Of a DNA stretch of 64,000 nucleotides, positions 45,413 through 53,945 are shown piece by piece. The DNA is from Limnohabitans sp. Jir72. Its GTDB lineage: Bacteria; Pseudomonadota; Gammaproteobacteria; Burkholderiales; Burkholderiaceae_C. The stretch spans positions 248,001 to 312,000 of the forward strand of contig NZ_NESC01000005.1 in NCBI RefSeq assembly GCF_003063575.1, given 5' to 3'. The stretch's first letter is position 1. Each line of letters begins with the position of its first letter. The notes under the pieces are model-generated. The model saw only the letters and a program-made list of their open reading frames with translations, searched no databases and was not told the DNA's origin. Made by a program: the position numbers and the translations under genes.

Positions 45413-47047
45413 TCACTTAACCTGCTTGGTGGTCAGTACCAAGCTGTTGTCGGTTTTGGGTAGAAGCGTGTAAACCCTGCTGCCTGATGGTTGAATCTGA
45501 CTGTCTGAAGAAATCCGTGCCACAAAGGTTCCACCGATCAAGGCGCTGGGGGACATCGGCCCCGTGAAAACACGATTGCCAGCAGTCCCACCCAAATCGG
45601 TGGCTGATGGAAGAGCGCCTACGGTGTGCATGGCATTGTTTGCCACATCCCAACGCTGGAGTGTGCCGCCTGCTCCTGTGGTGCCCAATGTCCGCGGCAC
45701 AACATAAACGCTGTCACCCATAAAGATATTGCTGGATGCATCGTAGGCTGCTTGGTTGGCTCCATAGACCATGGCGTCGCCAGCGTCGTAAAGTAAGCTG
45801 TCGGTTTGGTTCAGGAAATTCAGGGACCAGCTGCCGTTGTTAGAGGAAATTCCCGTCACGGCCAATTCACCGGAAAAGGATGAGGCCATATAAATCGTGG
45901 ACGATGGTGCTTTTAAGACGGTTTGGGTACCTGTTGTCGTGTCCACTTTGATCAATGACCCTGTGCTGCCCGAGCAGACCGAGGCGTACACAGCGCCATT
46001 GAGTGTGGTCGCTGCGATCAAACTTCCGGTGCCTGTAGCCAAAGTATTGGCTGATGCGGCAGATCTCGAAACAGAGGTGATTCGCCAAGTGCCTGTGCAT
46101 GAGGAGCTGGCACCAGAACTGAAATAAGCATAAGCATTCGACGCATCGTTACCCGCCAGTTTCCAGCCGGAAGTGCCTGATAACGCGGAAACGTTTGAAA
46201 TACTGGGCGTCCCATTGACCATTCGCATGGCTTTAAGCAGACCGTTTTGCGTATAAAGAATCAAATCAGACAGGTTGGCCACGCTGGAAAATTGGGAGGT
46301 GCTTGTAGAAAAACCGGGTTCAATGATGGTTGTTCCAGGTTGGGCAATAGACCATAAGTCGATTTGGCCGCCGGCTTTCCAGGTAACAAGCCAATGGGTG
46401 GGTTGTCCCGTTGTGGGTGAGCGCAAATAACCTAAATATCGATTTTGAGATGCTACAGCTGCGATGGACGGTACGCCGGTATCTGAAAATTTGACCAGCA
46501 TTTGCCCGTCATCACTGGTGTTGCACAAACCGTCTGCGCCAGCAGTGTCGACGATCATTTGACTGGCAAAAGGTTTGGAAAAGTTTCGCGCCAGTTGGCT
46601 TGTGCTGCACAAGTCGGCTGCAGGCGCAGTCGATTGGACAGGACGTGCACTATTGGCGAGCAACGACGTGACGCGCACAGTGCCATTGCGATGGTCAACG
46701 TAAGCCGCATTCTGCAAATCAGTGAACTGTCCCTTGGTTGGGTTCCATTGACCTTGACTCAAAGAGACCCCCAACTGCGTTGCTGCAGCCGTTGTGTCGA
46801 TTTGGTATTCGGTATCGGGTGTGGATGCATGCACCAGTGAAAGTGAAGTTTGCAAGGGTGATGCTGTTGTGAAGCCGGAGGGCTTCAAGACCACTTCATA
46901 ACTCCCTGATTTGGGCCATGAACTCGTGTTTGTGTCAGGTGTGTTGGGTGCACCACCACCACCGCCACAGGCGGAGATCAACAAGAAGGCCATGCTCATG
47001 GCCGACAGTTTGACAGCGGGCGTTGATGGCAGATGGAATTTGGTCAT
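45413..47047 (-). CDS. Predicted lipoprotein of unknown function
   Basis: 544 residues with a lipobox (SMAFLLISACGGGGGAPNT) followed by a Gly/Thr-rich linker. The mature part is Ser/Thr/Ala-rich with repeated short beta segments, suggesting a beta-propeller or similar surface fold; two Cys pairs (DLCSTS/GLCNTS, SSCTGT/SVCSGS) may form disulfides. No enzyme motif was recognised. Base composition is lower in GC than the flanks, and the gene is enclosed by the LysR-end direct repeat, so it is probably an acquired gene. Confidence 0.8.
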   Translation of the reverse strand: MTKFHLPSTPAVKLSAMSMAFLLISACGGGGGAPNTPDTNTSSWPKSGSYEVVLKPSGFTTASPLQTSLSLVHASTPDTEYQIDTTAAATQLGVSLSQGQWNPTKGQFTDLQNAAYVDHRNGTVRVTSLLANSARPVQSTAPAADLCSTSQLARNFSKPFASQMIVDTAGADGLCNTSDDGQMLVKFSDTGVPSIAAVASQNRYLGYLRSPTTGQPTHWLVTWKAGGQIDLWSIAQPGTTIIEPGFSTSTSQFSSVANLSDLILYTQNGLLKAMRMVNGTPSISNVSALSGTSGWKLAGNDASNAYAYFSSGASSSCTGTWRITSVSRSAASANTLATGTGSLIAATTLNGAVYASVCSGSTGSLIKVDTTTGTQTVLKAPSSTIYMASSFSGELAVTGISSNNGSWSLNFLNQTDSLLYDAGDAMVYGANQAAYDASSNIFMGDSVYVVPRTLGTTGAGGTLQRWDVANNAMHTVGALPSATDLGGTAGNRVFTGPMSPSALIGGTFVARISSDSQIQPSGSRVYTLLPKTDNSLVLTTKQVK

Positions 47048-47187
47048 TGTTTTCCTTTACAGCAATTTTTACAGGTGCCGAAGGAAATCTTAACTGAATA
47101 AAATGCTAATAAAGTACTTATATATTTATTGTATTAAATATTTAATAGCAAAATTATCAAACTCTTTGCGCTAAGTTGACGTGGTTG

Positions 47188-47478
47188 AACCGCGAATGCG
47201 AGCAACTCAACAAGCCGCTGAAGGTGCGCATCCAGGTCAGCAGCTTCGAGTCGGCCTGCCGCATGATCGAAGCCGGTGTGGGCGTGGGCGTGCTGCCCGA
47301 ATCGGCCGCCCGCCGCCACGCCCGCAGCATGGCCATCCGCTTGGTGCCCCTGTCTGACGCGTGGGCGCTGCGCTCCATGCAGATTTGCGTGCGCAGTCTG
47401 GACGAGCTGCCCAACTTTGCGCGGGACTTGATTGATCTGTTGTCAGAGGATGCGAGGCTGGCAGGGGCGTCATCGTAA
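47188..47478 (+). pseudogene. Second copy of the LysR gene 3' end (copy B)
   Basis: Encodes the last 91 residues of a LysR regulator (NRECEQLNKPLKVRIQVSS...) with its own stop at 47476-47478 and end LAGASS. A short ATG at 47176 gives an open frame but the DNA-binding domain is missing. All differences from copy A are synonymous, so it probably diverged as part of an intact gene in another lineage. Confidence 0.9.
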
Positions 47479-47571
47479 AAACCCCAAACTGAATACCTGC
47501 GGGCGCAGCTTGTCATTCAGCGCTTGGTAGGCCGCCTCAAAAGGCGTGAAGTTGACAGGTGGGTTGTCGCC
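47471..47571 (-). pseudogene. Restriction-modification gene 3' tail, copy R1
   Basis: Encodes GDNPPVNFTPFEAAYQALND and then the shared end KLRPQVFSLGFLR-stop. It matches the C-terminus of the methyltransferase gene ending at 49710. It begins directly after the RhuM stop codon and its own stop overlaps the convergent LysR copy B stop by a few bases. Confidence 0.88.
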
Positions 47572-48616
47572 TCAGCCTTTTGTGGGTTTGGGCAATGCTT
47601 TAGCCGCTTCCTCCAAGGCGCGCATATTGAACTCGCCCCCTTCGGACTCTAAAAGTGCTCGCCGCTGGGCGGCGAACTGCTCATATTGCGCTTGGGCATG
47701 CGCTGTGGCTTGTTGATTCGACACTTTGCCCCCGCCTTCGAGCACCTGGCGTTCGTTGAAAGTCAAAAACCCATCCAGCTTTTCTGCCCAGTCTTTCAAA
47801 AACACCTCTTTACGTCGCAGGGCTTGGTCTTCTGCGTAATCCAGCCACATCGTCACGATGCGGTTGAGTGATTGAATTTCAGGCTCATGAAGGTAGTTTT
47901 TGGCCACGGTGACATCTGCTTTTTGTACGCTGCCCGATTTCCAAGTGGTCAAGCCCATGTGTGGCTGGGTGCTGTCGGCACGCTCAGCGATCAATTCGGC
48001 GGCCGTTTTGCCTGTCACAGCAAAATGCAGCTTGTTTTCTGAAACGAAAAAAGCGACTGGTCTCAGGCAGAGACGGCGAATAGTCCGCCGCCATCGCAAA
48101 AATCTCGCGCACCCGCAGGTACATGCGCCGTTCGCTGGCGCGAATGTCTCGAATGCGCGCCAACAACACATTGAAACGGTCGGGCGCCGCAGAATCACCT
48201 ACCGGCGGGTTTTTCAGGCGCTCGTCATCCAGCAAAAACCCGTTGACCAGATAGTCCCGCAAGCGATCGGTGGCCCAGCGGCGAAACTGCGTGCCCCGTG
48301 CCGAGCGAACCCGATAGCCCACCGCCAGGATGGCGTCGAGGTTGTAGTGGGAAACCCGATAGCTTTTGCCATCGGCAGCAGTTGTCAACCATTGGTTGAC
48401 AACTGAATCCTGGGCCAACTCACCCTCGGAAAAGTTGGCTTTCAGATGTTTCGCAATGTTTTGCTTGGTGGTCTGGAACAGATCTGCCATGGCGGCTTGT
48501 GAGAGCCAGAGGCTGGCTGCCACAAAGCGACATTCCACACGAGCCCGGCCATCTTCGGTCTCGTAGAGCAGGAATTCGCCGGGGTTCACCGGTTCATTGT
48601 TTTGGGCATTCACCAT
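47572..48616 (-). pseudogene. RhuM-family protein gene, frameshifted
   Basis: Residues up to LPETSRFF are in one frame (from ATG 48616) and VSENKLHFAVTGKTAAELIAERAD onward in another. The shift falls at a run of six T (A6 on the plus strand, 48047-48052); five T would restore one protein of about 347 residues. The RhuM pattern is clear: LWLSQAAMADLFQTTKQNIAKHL, RGTQFRRWATDRLRDYLVNGF, MGLTTWKSGSVQKADVTVAKNYL. The family occurs in pathogenicity and defence islands; the mechanism is unknown. Confidence 0.85.
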
Positions 48617-48623
48617 TTGTCCA

Positions 48624-48740
48624 TTATCGTAAAAACCCCAAACTGAACACCTGCGGGCGCAGCTTGTCGGTCAGGGCTTGGTAGGCCTGCTCAAACGGTG
48701 TGAAGCTGACCGGGGCGGTGTCGCCGCTTTGGTTGTGCTC
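48624..48740 (-). pseudogene. Restriction-modification gene 3' tail, copy R2
   Basis: Encodes EHNQSGDTAPVSFTPFEQAY and then QALTDKLRPQVFSLGFLR-stop (TAA). It begins about 5 bp after the stop of the BrnA-like gene. Compared with R1 and with the authentic end, several residues differ, so it derives from another allele of the enzyme gene. Confidence 0.88.
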
Positions 48741-48744
48741 AGGG

Positions 48745-49044
48745 TCACGAATGGCTGGCCACATATTGGCGCAGCACGCTGTCCATGAGCGACTGCCAGC
48801 CATCGCCCGTGGACTTGAAATAGGCCAGCACCTCGGGGCTGTAGCGCACCGAAACCAACTGTTTTTTGTTCTCGGATTTAGGACGGCCACGCAAACTTTT
48901 GAGCTGGACCATGGCCTTCAATTGCGTGGGCGTGAGCGGCTGCGCATCAGGATCACTTTTGGCTGCGGCGGTGATGGCCTTGTCCGCTTGCACGCTGGGC
49001 ATGCGCACAGTTGGGCGCTTAGAAATTGTCGACACAGATTTCAA
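48745..49044 (-). CDS. BrnA-like antitoxin/ribbon-helix-helix protein
   Basis: 99 residues. The C-terminal half VSVRYSPEVLAYFKSTGDGWQSLMDSVLRQYV matches the DNA-binding pattern of BrnA antitoxins in two parts. The ATG overlaps the stop of the preceding antitoxin-like gene by 4 bp. No BrnT toxin is nearby. It could be a second antitoxin for the upstream RelE-like toxin, or an orphan. Confidence 0.75.
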   Translation of the reverse strand: MKSVSTISKRPTVRMPSVQADKAITAAAKSDPDAQPLTPTQLKAMVQLKSLRGRPKSENKKQLVSVRYSPEVLAYFKSTGDGWQSLMDSVLRQYVASHS

Positions 49045-49331
49045 CCCGGCGCGTGTTGCGCCAGCACAAGGGCGGCTCTTGATTGCCAGCCTTTGCCAGA
49101 GGCCCGCCAGCGCTCAAGCGCTGCTTCATCCAGTCTCAGCGTGGTCGGTACTTTCACGGTGGCCTGCTTGCTGCCTGTGGGCCGACCCCGTTTGGCCTTG
49201 ATGCTTTGAAGTTCTTCCGGCGTATACGTGCGTGCGGCTTGGCCTTGCTTGGCCTGCATCAGGCTCAAACGCACACTCTCTGCAAATGCTGCTGTTTCGG
49301 CATCCATTTCAATCGGCTTAGGCTTGCTCAT
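49041..49331 (-). CDS. BrnA-like antitoxin paired with the RelE-like toxin
   Basis: 96 residues with the same C-terminal layout as the next gene (TLRLDEAALERWRASGKGWQ, then SRAALVLAQHAP). The gene overlaps the end of the toxin gene by 14 bp, so toxin and antitoxin are co-translated, toxin first. A Lys/Arg-rich middle (KAKRGRPTGSKQ) precedes the ribbon-helix-helix. Confidence 0.78.
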   Translation of the reverse strand: MSKPKPIEMDAETAAFAESVRLSLMQAKQGQAARTYTPEELQSIKAKRGRPTGSKQATVKVPTTLRLDEAALERWRASGKGWQSRAALVLAQHAPG

Positions 49332-49635
49332 CGTAGGCTTCCTTCCATGTATTCAAAACTTGAGCGGGTATGTTGTCGAACTTGGCTTTGACATAAACCG
49401 CAACCAGCACGATGTCACCTTTTGGCAATCGTGTGTAGTAAATCACCCTCGCGCCGCCGCGTTTGCCCATGCCTTGGCGCGACCAGCGCAGCTTTCGAAG
49501 CCCTCCGGTTTGTGGGATCACATCTCCCGCGAACGGATGCTCACTGATGAAAACCGCGAAATCCTCGCGCTCTGATGGTGTCCAAATGCCTTCCACCATC
49601 GACTGAAAGACGGGTGTTTCGGTCACGGTCAACAT
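49318..49635 (-). CDS. RelE/HigB-like toxin
   Basis: 105 residues. Pattern of the HigB/RelE-like mRNA interferase group: GIWTPSEREDFAVFI, PFAGDVIPQTGGLRKLRW, SRQGMGKRGGARVIYY. First gene of a three-gene toxin-antitoxin operon. An AT-rich stretch upstream (49640-49680) is likely the promoter. Confidence 0.82.
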   Translation of the reverse strand: MLTVTETPVFQSMVEGIWTPSEREDFAVFISEHPFAGDVIPQTGGLRKLRWSRQGMGKRGGARVIYYTRLPKGDIVLVAVYVKAKFDNIPAQVLNTWKEAYDEQA

Positions 49636-49709
49636 AATTAATTGTACATTGAATTAAATAAAATTATGAGGTGCATATTTGCACCTTTGAAGCAAAGTCG
49701 CAGGCGATA

Positions 49710-49826
49710 TCAGCGTAAAAACCCCAAACTGAACACCTGCGGGCGGAGCTTGTCGGTCAGGGCTTGGTAGGCCGACTCGAAGGGGTTGAAGTTGACGGGG
49801 GCGGTGTCGCCGCTTTTGTTGCGTTC
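49710..49826 (-). repeat. Authentic 3' tail of the restriction-modification gene, copy R3
   Basis: Reference copy for the tails at 47471-47571 and 48624-48740. Encodes ERNKSGDTAPVNFNPFESAY and the invariant end KLRPQVFSLGFLR. The last 15 codons are nearly identical in DNA in all three copies. Confidence 0.9.
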
Positions 49827-52117
49827 GGCCAGCGCGTTGCGGATTTGGTACCAGCCCACATCGGGGCGGTTGAGTTTGTATTGGTCGCGAACGGTGCGCA
49901 CGTCGGTGTGGGCGAAGTAGGCTTTCCACAAGCTGCGGCCCGCATCCAGCACGGCGGTGGCTTCAGCGGACAGGGTAATGTCGGCCAGGTACTGCACCAT
50001 GAAGTCGGACTCGAAGCGGTCGGGTGCATCGACTTCTTCTTCGGTGTAGGGGATGAAGTGGTTGACGATGGACCACTTTTGGCCGTTCCATTCGAGGTCG
50101 TTGGCGCTGGCGGTTCGGTTGCTGCGGTTGAACAACATCCACATCAGGCAATCGGTTTTGAATTCTTCCGTCAGTGGTTTGGTCGGTTGCAAAAATTGAT
50201 CGCGGTCGTTGAGCCAAGTGGGACGAACCGCGCGGCGCATGGCAAAGACGACGGCCGCTTGCCATATGTTTTTGTCGGTGATGAAGAAACCTCGTGCACT
50301 GCCGTACCCAGATGAAAAAACGACTGTCTGTTGTTCTGCGTGCTGAAGGTCATTGCCTCCAGACAGCATGTACCCAATTGCACCATCTGCCCATTTGGTG
50401 CCTCGCAAATCTTTTGTTGCTGTGGCGGGTGTGACTGCATTTTTCAACGGAACAACATCAACAGAATTTGTTTTTGGTCGAACAAACCATTCGCTTAGAT
50501 ATTGATTGCTAGGCAAGTTGAAAAACGTCTTTGAACCTATTTCGCGTGCGTCCTTATCAAGAACCTCGACTTGAATCTCGGTGATCTGAGATTTTTGGTG
50601 CTGATCAGTTTTCCAGACCAGAAAGCCGATTGGGAATTTTCCGCTCAACCCATCAAATGCGTGGTTATGAACCACAAAACCGCCCAGATATTTCGCGTTC
50701 CAATTGGCTCGAAAAGTGGCAAGGGTTGGGGCGTTGATGTATTTCAAAGTACTGAACATCGCCAAAGTCGCATTTGGAATTTCTTGAGCTACCCGCGCCA
50801 CGAACTGCGTGAAAAGCTCATTGCTGGCTTTGCCATAAGCAGCCATTGCATTAGCGGCCAACTTCGTTTTGGAGACTCCCGATTTGTTTTCACCTGCAAG
50901 CAATCCTGTTGAGATGTTTTCAAGATTAGTTGCCTCCGCATAAGGCGGATTGATCAACACCAAAATCTTCTTCCCCTCCGCAATCGCTTTGCGCAATGCG
51001 GGCGGCACCTTGTTGCTCAGGCTGTAATCAATCTGCCCGTCGTCAGTGATGTCGTCGTTCAAATAGTCGTACTGAAAGCGCTGCGCCGACACACAGGTTT
51101 GGTGGCTTTCATCACGTCGATGTCGGCCTGGTCGAGCGTGCTCATGTAGAGGTTGCGCGGGTTGCTGTGCTTGACTTCCAGGTTGCCCACGCCGCAGCAC
51201 ATGTCCCAGACGATGTAGTCTTTTTGCCAGTTGGCCCCCAGCGTTTCGGTCAACTTGTCATAGGCTTTGTCCACCACATGCAGGGGGGTGTAATACGCCC
51301 CTTTGAAGCTGCGTTCGTCGTACGGAATCAAACTGTCGCGCCGCTCCAGCAGGTAGTCGCGGTACTCCGATTTGGGCGGGCGGTGGTGGATGGCCCAAAA
51401 CTGCCGATAGCCTTCCTTGTTGCCCAAGTCGTAGTTTTTGCCCTTGAGCGAGAACACCGGTGCGCCGTTTTTGTGCATCAATTCGGCGGGCAAATTGGCG
51501 TGCGTGGACACGGTGCCGTCGTGCATGATGTCCGCAAAAAACAGCAGCGCGTAATCTTCTTCGCTCACGCCCACGATCTCGCGGCCCACCATGGCCACCC
51601 ATTTGTCAAACACCTGCTTGAGGTTGTCCGGCGTGATCTGCGTGCGGATGATGTCGCCCGATTGGATGGCCGCCTTGACGGTGCTGATGAACTCGTCTTC
51701 GTGCGTCTTGATCCTGAACGACACAAAGTAGGTGCCGATGTGGGCCGAGATGTCGTCCAGCGCTTCTTGCGTGAACTGGCTGGCCGACTTGCCCCATTGG
51801 ATGGTTTTTTTGGCCAGAAAAGGCAGCACATCGGCGCTTTTCATGATGGCGGCTTTTTCGGTGTCGATCACTGCCAAAAAGGGCGGCACAGGCTCGCCTT
51901 TGTTCAGCGCCACCTGCACGTAATGCAGCAGCTGGGTGAACATGGCGTAGCTGGAGTGGCGGTCGGTGTCCTTGGCCTCGAACCAGATCTCGCGGCTCTG
52001 GATGTCGATCAGGCCCTTGGTGTAACCCTTGAGGCCCAGGGCCTTGATGTACGCGTCTTTGACGTCTTCTTCGCTCTTGGCGGATTGCAGCTGGGTGTAG
52101 AGGCTCACGGCAGACAA
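49710..52117 (-). pseudogene. Restriction-modification enzyme (PD-ExK + N6-adenine methylase), frameshifted
   Basis: Type IIG/ISP-like single-chain enzyme of about 800 residues. N-terminal nuclease motif D38...E47-A-K49 (GLIDIQSREIWFEAK), a linker, then methylase motifs GAYYTP, motif I DMCCGVGN and the catalytic NPPY (VLINPPYAEAT), and a target-recognition half. The reading frame shifts near 51104 at CCTGTGTGTCGG, between motif I and NPPY; a one-base change would rejoin MKATK to CVSAQRFQYDYLNDD. The start could be TTG 52117 or GTG 52108. The enzyme should be inactive unless the shift is variable. Its 3' tail is repeated twice downstream. Confidence 0.85.
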
Positions 52118-52143
52118 TATTGAACAATTAATCCAATATTGTC
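52113..52143. promoter_or_regulatory. Inverted repeat overlapping the start of the restriction-modification gene
   Basis: GACAATATTG (52113-52122) and CAATATTGTC (52134-52143) are exact complements 11 bp apart; CAATATTG in each arm is itself a palindrome. The left arm covers the TTG start codon. Likely operator for an autoregulator or control protein. Confidence 0.6.
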
Positions 52144-52186
52144 TTTCAATTTAAATTCAATAGTTCACATTAATTGCTGCTTGCAG

Positions 52187-52354
52187 TTAGTCCACAACAT
52201 CGACGTGCAAATCGCGCAGACCCTGCACACATTCGGCCAAGGCCCGCAGCATGCGTTTGCCAACGTCTTCAAAGCCGGGGTGCTCGGTCATGGTCCGGCG
52301 CACTTCGTGGCCCACGTCGGCCACGGCTTCACCGAGTTCTTGGAGGGTTTGCAC
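52187..52354 (-). CDS. Small helical protein of unknown function, 55 residues
   Basis: GTG start at 52354; the protein begins MQTLQELGEAVADVGHEVRR and ends in DLHVDVVD. It is strongly helical and charged with good codon use for this genome. A stop codon lies five codons upstream in frame, so it is complete if real. A large inverted repeat ends directly at its start codon. It may be a small regulator, a toxin-antitoxin part or a gene remnant. The remainder of the gap 52144-52490 shows nothing else. Confidence 0.45.
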   Translation of the reverse strand: MQTLQELGEAVADVGHEVRRTMTEHPGFEDVGKRMLRALAECVQGLRDLHVDVVD

Positions 52355-52410
52355 TTGATATTTACGTCAATAAATCGAGGTATCGAACTGTTTATTGATG
52401 TAAATATCAA
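52355..52410. promoter_or_regulatory. 20-bp inverted repeat upstream of the small ORF
   Basis: TTGATATTTACGTCAATAAA (52355-52374) and its complement with one mismatch (52391-52410) surround a 16-bp spacer. Read on the minus strand the arm contains TTGACGTAAATAT, a promoter-like string. Size and position suggest an operator for a dimer of dimers, or the end of a mobile element. Confidence 0.6.
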
Positions 52411-52490
52411 AAAATCCACGACAAATCAGCCGTGACAGCGCAAAAGCACGGTCAATGCAGACCCTGATGGTTGACGCAGGTTCTGCTGTT

Positions 52491-52994
52491 TCAGCTTTGA
52501 AGTTTTTGCAGGTAAGCATCCAGCTTCACAAACGTACCCCCAAAGCCCACCTCCATGCCAGGCCTTGCCACATCGAAGGTCTGACAGCCAATCTCGTCAC
52601 TCTCATGCGGTAACCAAGTGATCGTCACGCGTGTGCCTTCGCCTTCGGCATCTTCAAACGTGGTGGTCACGTGCATGTACTTTGGCCAGGTGGGGGCCAT
52701 GGGGTGCGCGCCCAAGCCGCCTTCGCGGTTGGAGAAGCTTTGAATCAGCACCAGCCGCTCGTTCACGGTGATGTCTCGGAAGTCTTGTCTGCCCCACATC
52801 TCCATGCCCCCTGGCCCCTGGATGCCGTAGTGGTAACGCCCGCCCACGCGAAAGTCCATGTCCGTGTGGATGTTGTGAAAGCCCTCAGGGCTGAGCCAGT
52901 GCGCCAGGTGTTGAGCTTGCGTGTTGACCTCGAACACCAGCGGGCGAGGCGCTTGGAACACACGGGAAATGACAAAGGGGGTGATGGTGCTCAT
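52491..52994 (-). CDS. SRPBCC/AHSA1 domain protein
   Basis: 167 residues, START/AHSA1 fold (ISRVFQAPRPLVFEVNTQAQHLAHWLSPEGF, TVNERLVLIQSFSNREGG, GTRVTITWLPH). Such proteins bind hydrophobic ligands in a deep pocket; functions vary. It lies 36 bp after the dehydrogenase gene on the same strand and ends the BKACE group. Confidence 0.85.
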   Translation of the reverse strand: MSTITPFVISRVFQAPRPLVFEVNTQAQHLAHWLSPEGFHNIHTDMDFRVGGRYHYGIQGPGGMEMWGRQDFRDITVNERLVLIQSFSNREGGLGAHPMAPTWPKYMHVTTTFEDAEGEGTRVTITWLPHESDEIGCQTFDVARPGMEVGFGGTFVKLDAYLQKLQS

Positions 52995-53030
52995 GGTGTT
53001 CGCAAGACATGTTGAGGACGGTTGCGAATT

Positions 53031-53945
53031 CTAAGACGACATCCTCGACAACACATCGAACACCGCCGCCGTGTCGTGCTCGGCGTGCCCCAGCGCCATG
53101 GCGGCGTTGTAGACGGGCACGGTGGCGGCAAACAGCGGCGCGGGCACTTGGGCCTCGGCCAGCGCAGCGGCAATGAGCTTCATGTCTTTTTGCCAGATGC
53201 CGACTTTCATGGTGGGCGTGTTCCAGCCTTGGCCTTGCATCAGAGGGCCGCGTACTTGCAGCATGCGCGAGCCGCCTGCGCCGTCGCTCAGCACTTTGAC
53301 CGCATCCTTGGGCTGGATGCCCCAACGCTGGCCCAGCAGCAGCGCTTCGGCGGTGGACACGTTGTGGATGGCCACCAGCAGGTTGGCCATCAGCTTCATC
53401 TTCATGCCGTTGCCAAAGGCGCCCAGGTCAAAGCAGTTTTTTGAAAAGCCCGCAAAGACGGGGGCCAGTTTTTTGATCGCCGCTTTGGGCCCGCTGGCGT
53501 ACACCGTCAGGTCTTTGTGCACCGCTTGCGCGCCTGTGCCCGACAAGGGGCAGTCGAGCATGACGATGCCCTTCGCGTGCAGTGCATCGCGGGCGGTGGT
53601 TTTGTCGGCGATGTCGAGCGTGCTGGTTTCCACCACCAGCAGCTTGCGGTGGCCGCGCTCGGCGATCTGCTGCGCCGCACCGTGCAGCGCTTCAGGGCTG
53701 GGCAGCGCGCAGATGATGACGTCCACCGTACTTGCCATGTCGCCCGCGCTGGCGCAGGGTGTGCCCCCGGCCGCTTTCAGGCGTTTCATGGCTTTGGGGT
53801 CGGGGTCGTAGCCGCTGACCACAAAGCCCGCCTTGACCAGGTTGGCGGCCATGGCCCGGCCCATGATGCCCACGCCCAGCATGCCCACGCGCTGGATGGG
53901 CGAAGCAGGTTGTGCGGGGCGGGGTGTTTTGGGCGCTGTGCTCAT
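53031..53945 (-). CDS. 3-Hydroxyisobutyrate dehydrogenase-family NAD(P) oxidoreductase
   Basis: 304 residues from ATG 53945, which overlaps the NIPSNAP stop. N-terminal Rossmann motif GMLGVGIMGRAMAANLVKAG, substrate motif DCPLSGTGAQAV, and catalytic lysine region GNGMKMKLMANLLVAIHNVSTAEAL. Oxidises or reduces a 3-hydroxy acid. Paired with BKACE and Bug genes, which implies a 3-hydroxy/3-keto acid degradation route. Confidence 0.88.
   Translation of the reverse strand: MSTAPKTPRPAQPASPIQRVGMLGVGIMGRAMAANLVKAGFVVSGYDPDPKAMKRLKAAGGTPCASAGDMASTVDVIICALPSPEALHGAAQQIAERGHRKLLVVETSTLDIADKTTARDALHAKGIVMLDCPLSGTGAQAVHKDLTVYASGPKAAIKKLAPVFAGFSKNCFDLGAFGNGMKMKLMANLLVAIHNVSTAEALLLGQRWGIQPKDAVKVLSDGAGGSRMLQVRGPLMQGQGWNTPTMKVGIWQKDMKLIAAALAEAQVPAPLFAATVPVYNAAMALGHAEHDTAAVFDVLSRMSS

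Noticed and set aside
48624..48890. 88-codon frame ending in FSLGFLR as a separate gene
   Set aside because: Its first half is a shadow of the BrnA-like gene; only the last 35 codons are the repeated restriction-enzyme tail.
47471..49826. Integron-type cassette array
   Set aside because: No integrase, attI or attC-like structured sites are visible; the repeated unit is a protein-coding gene end.
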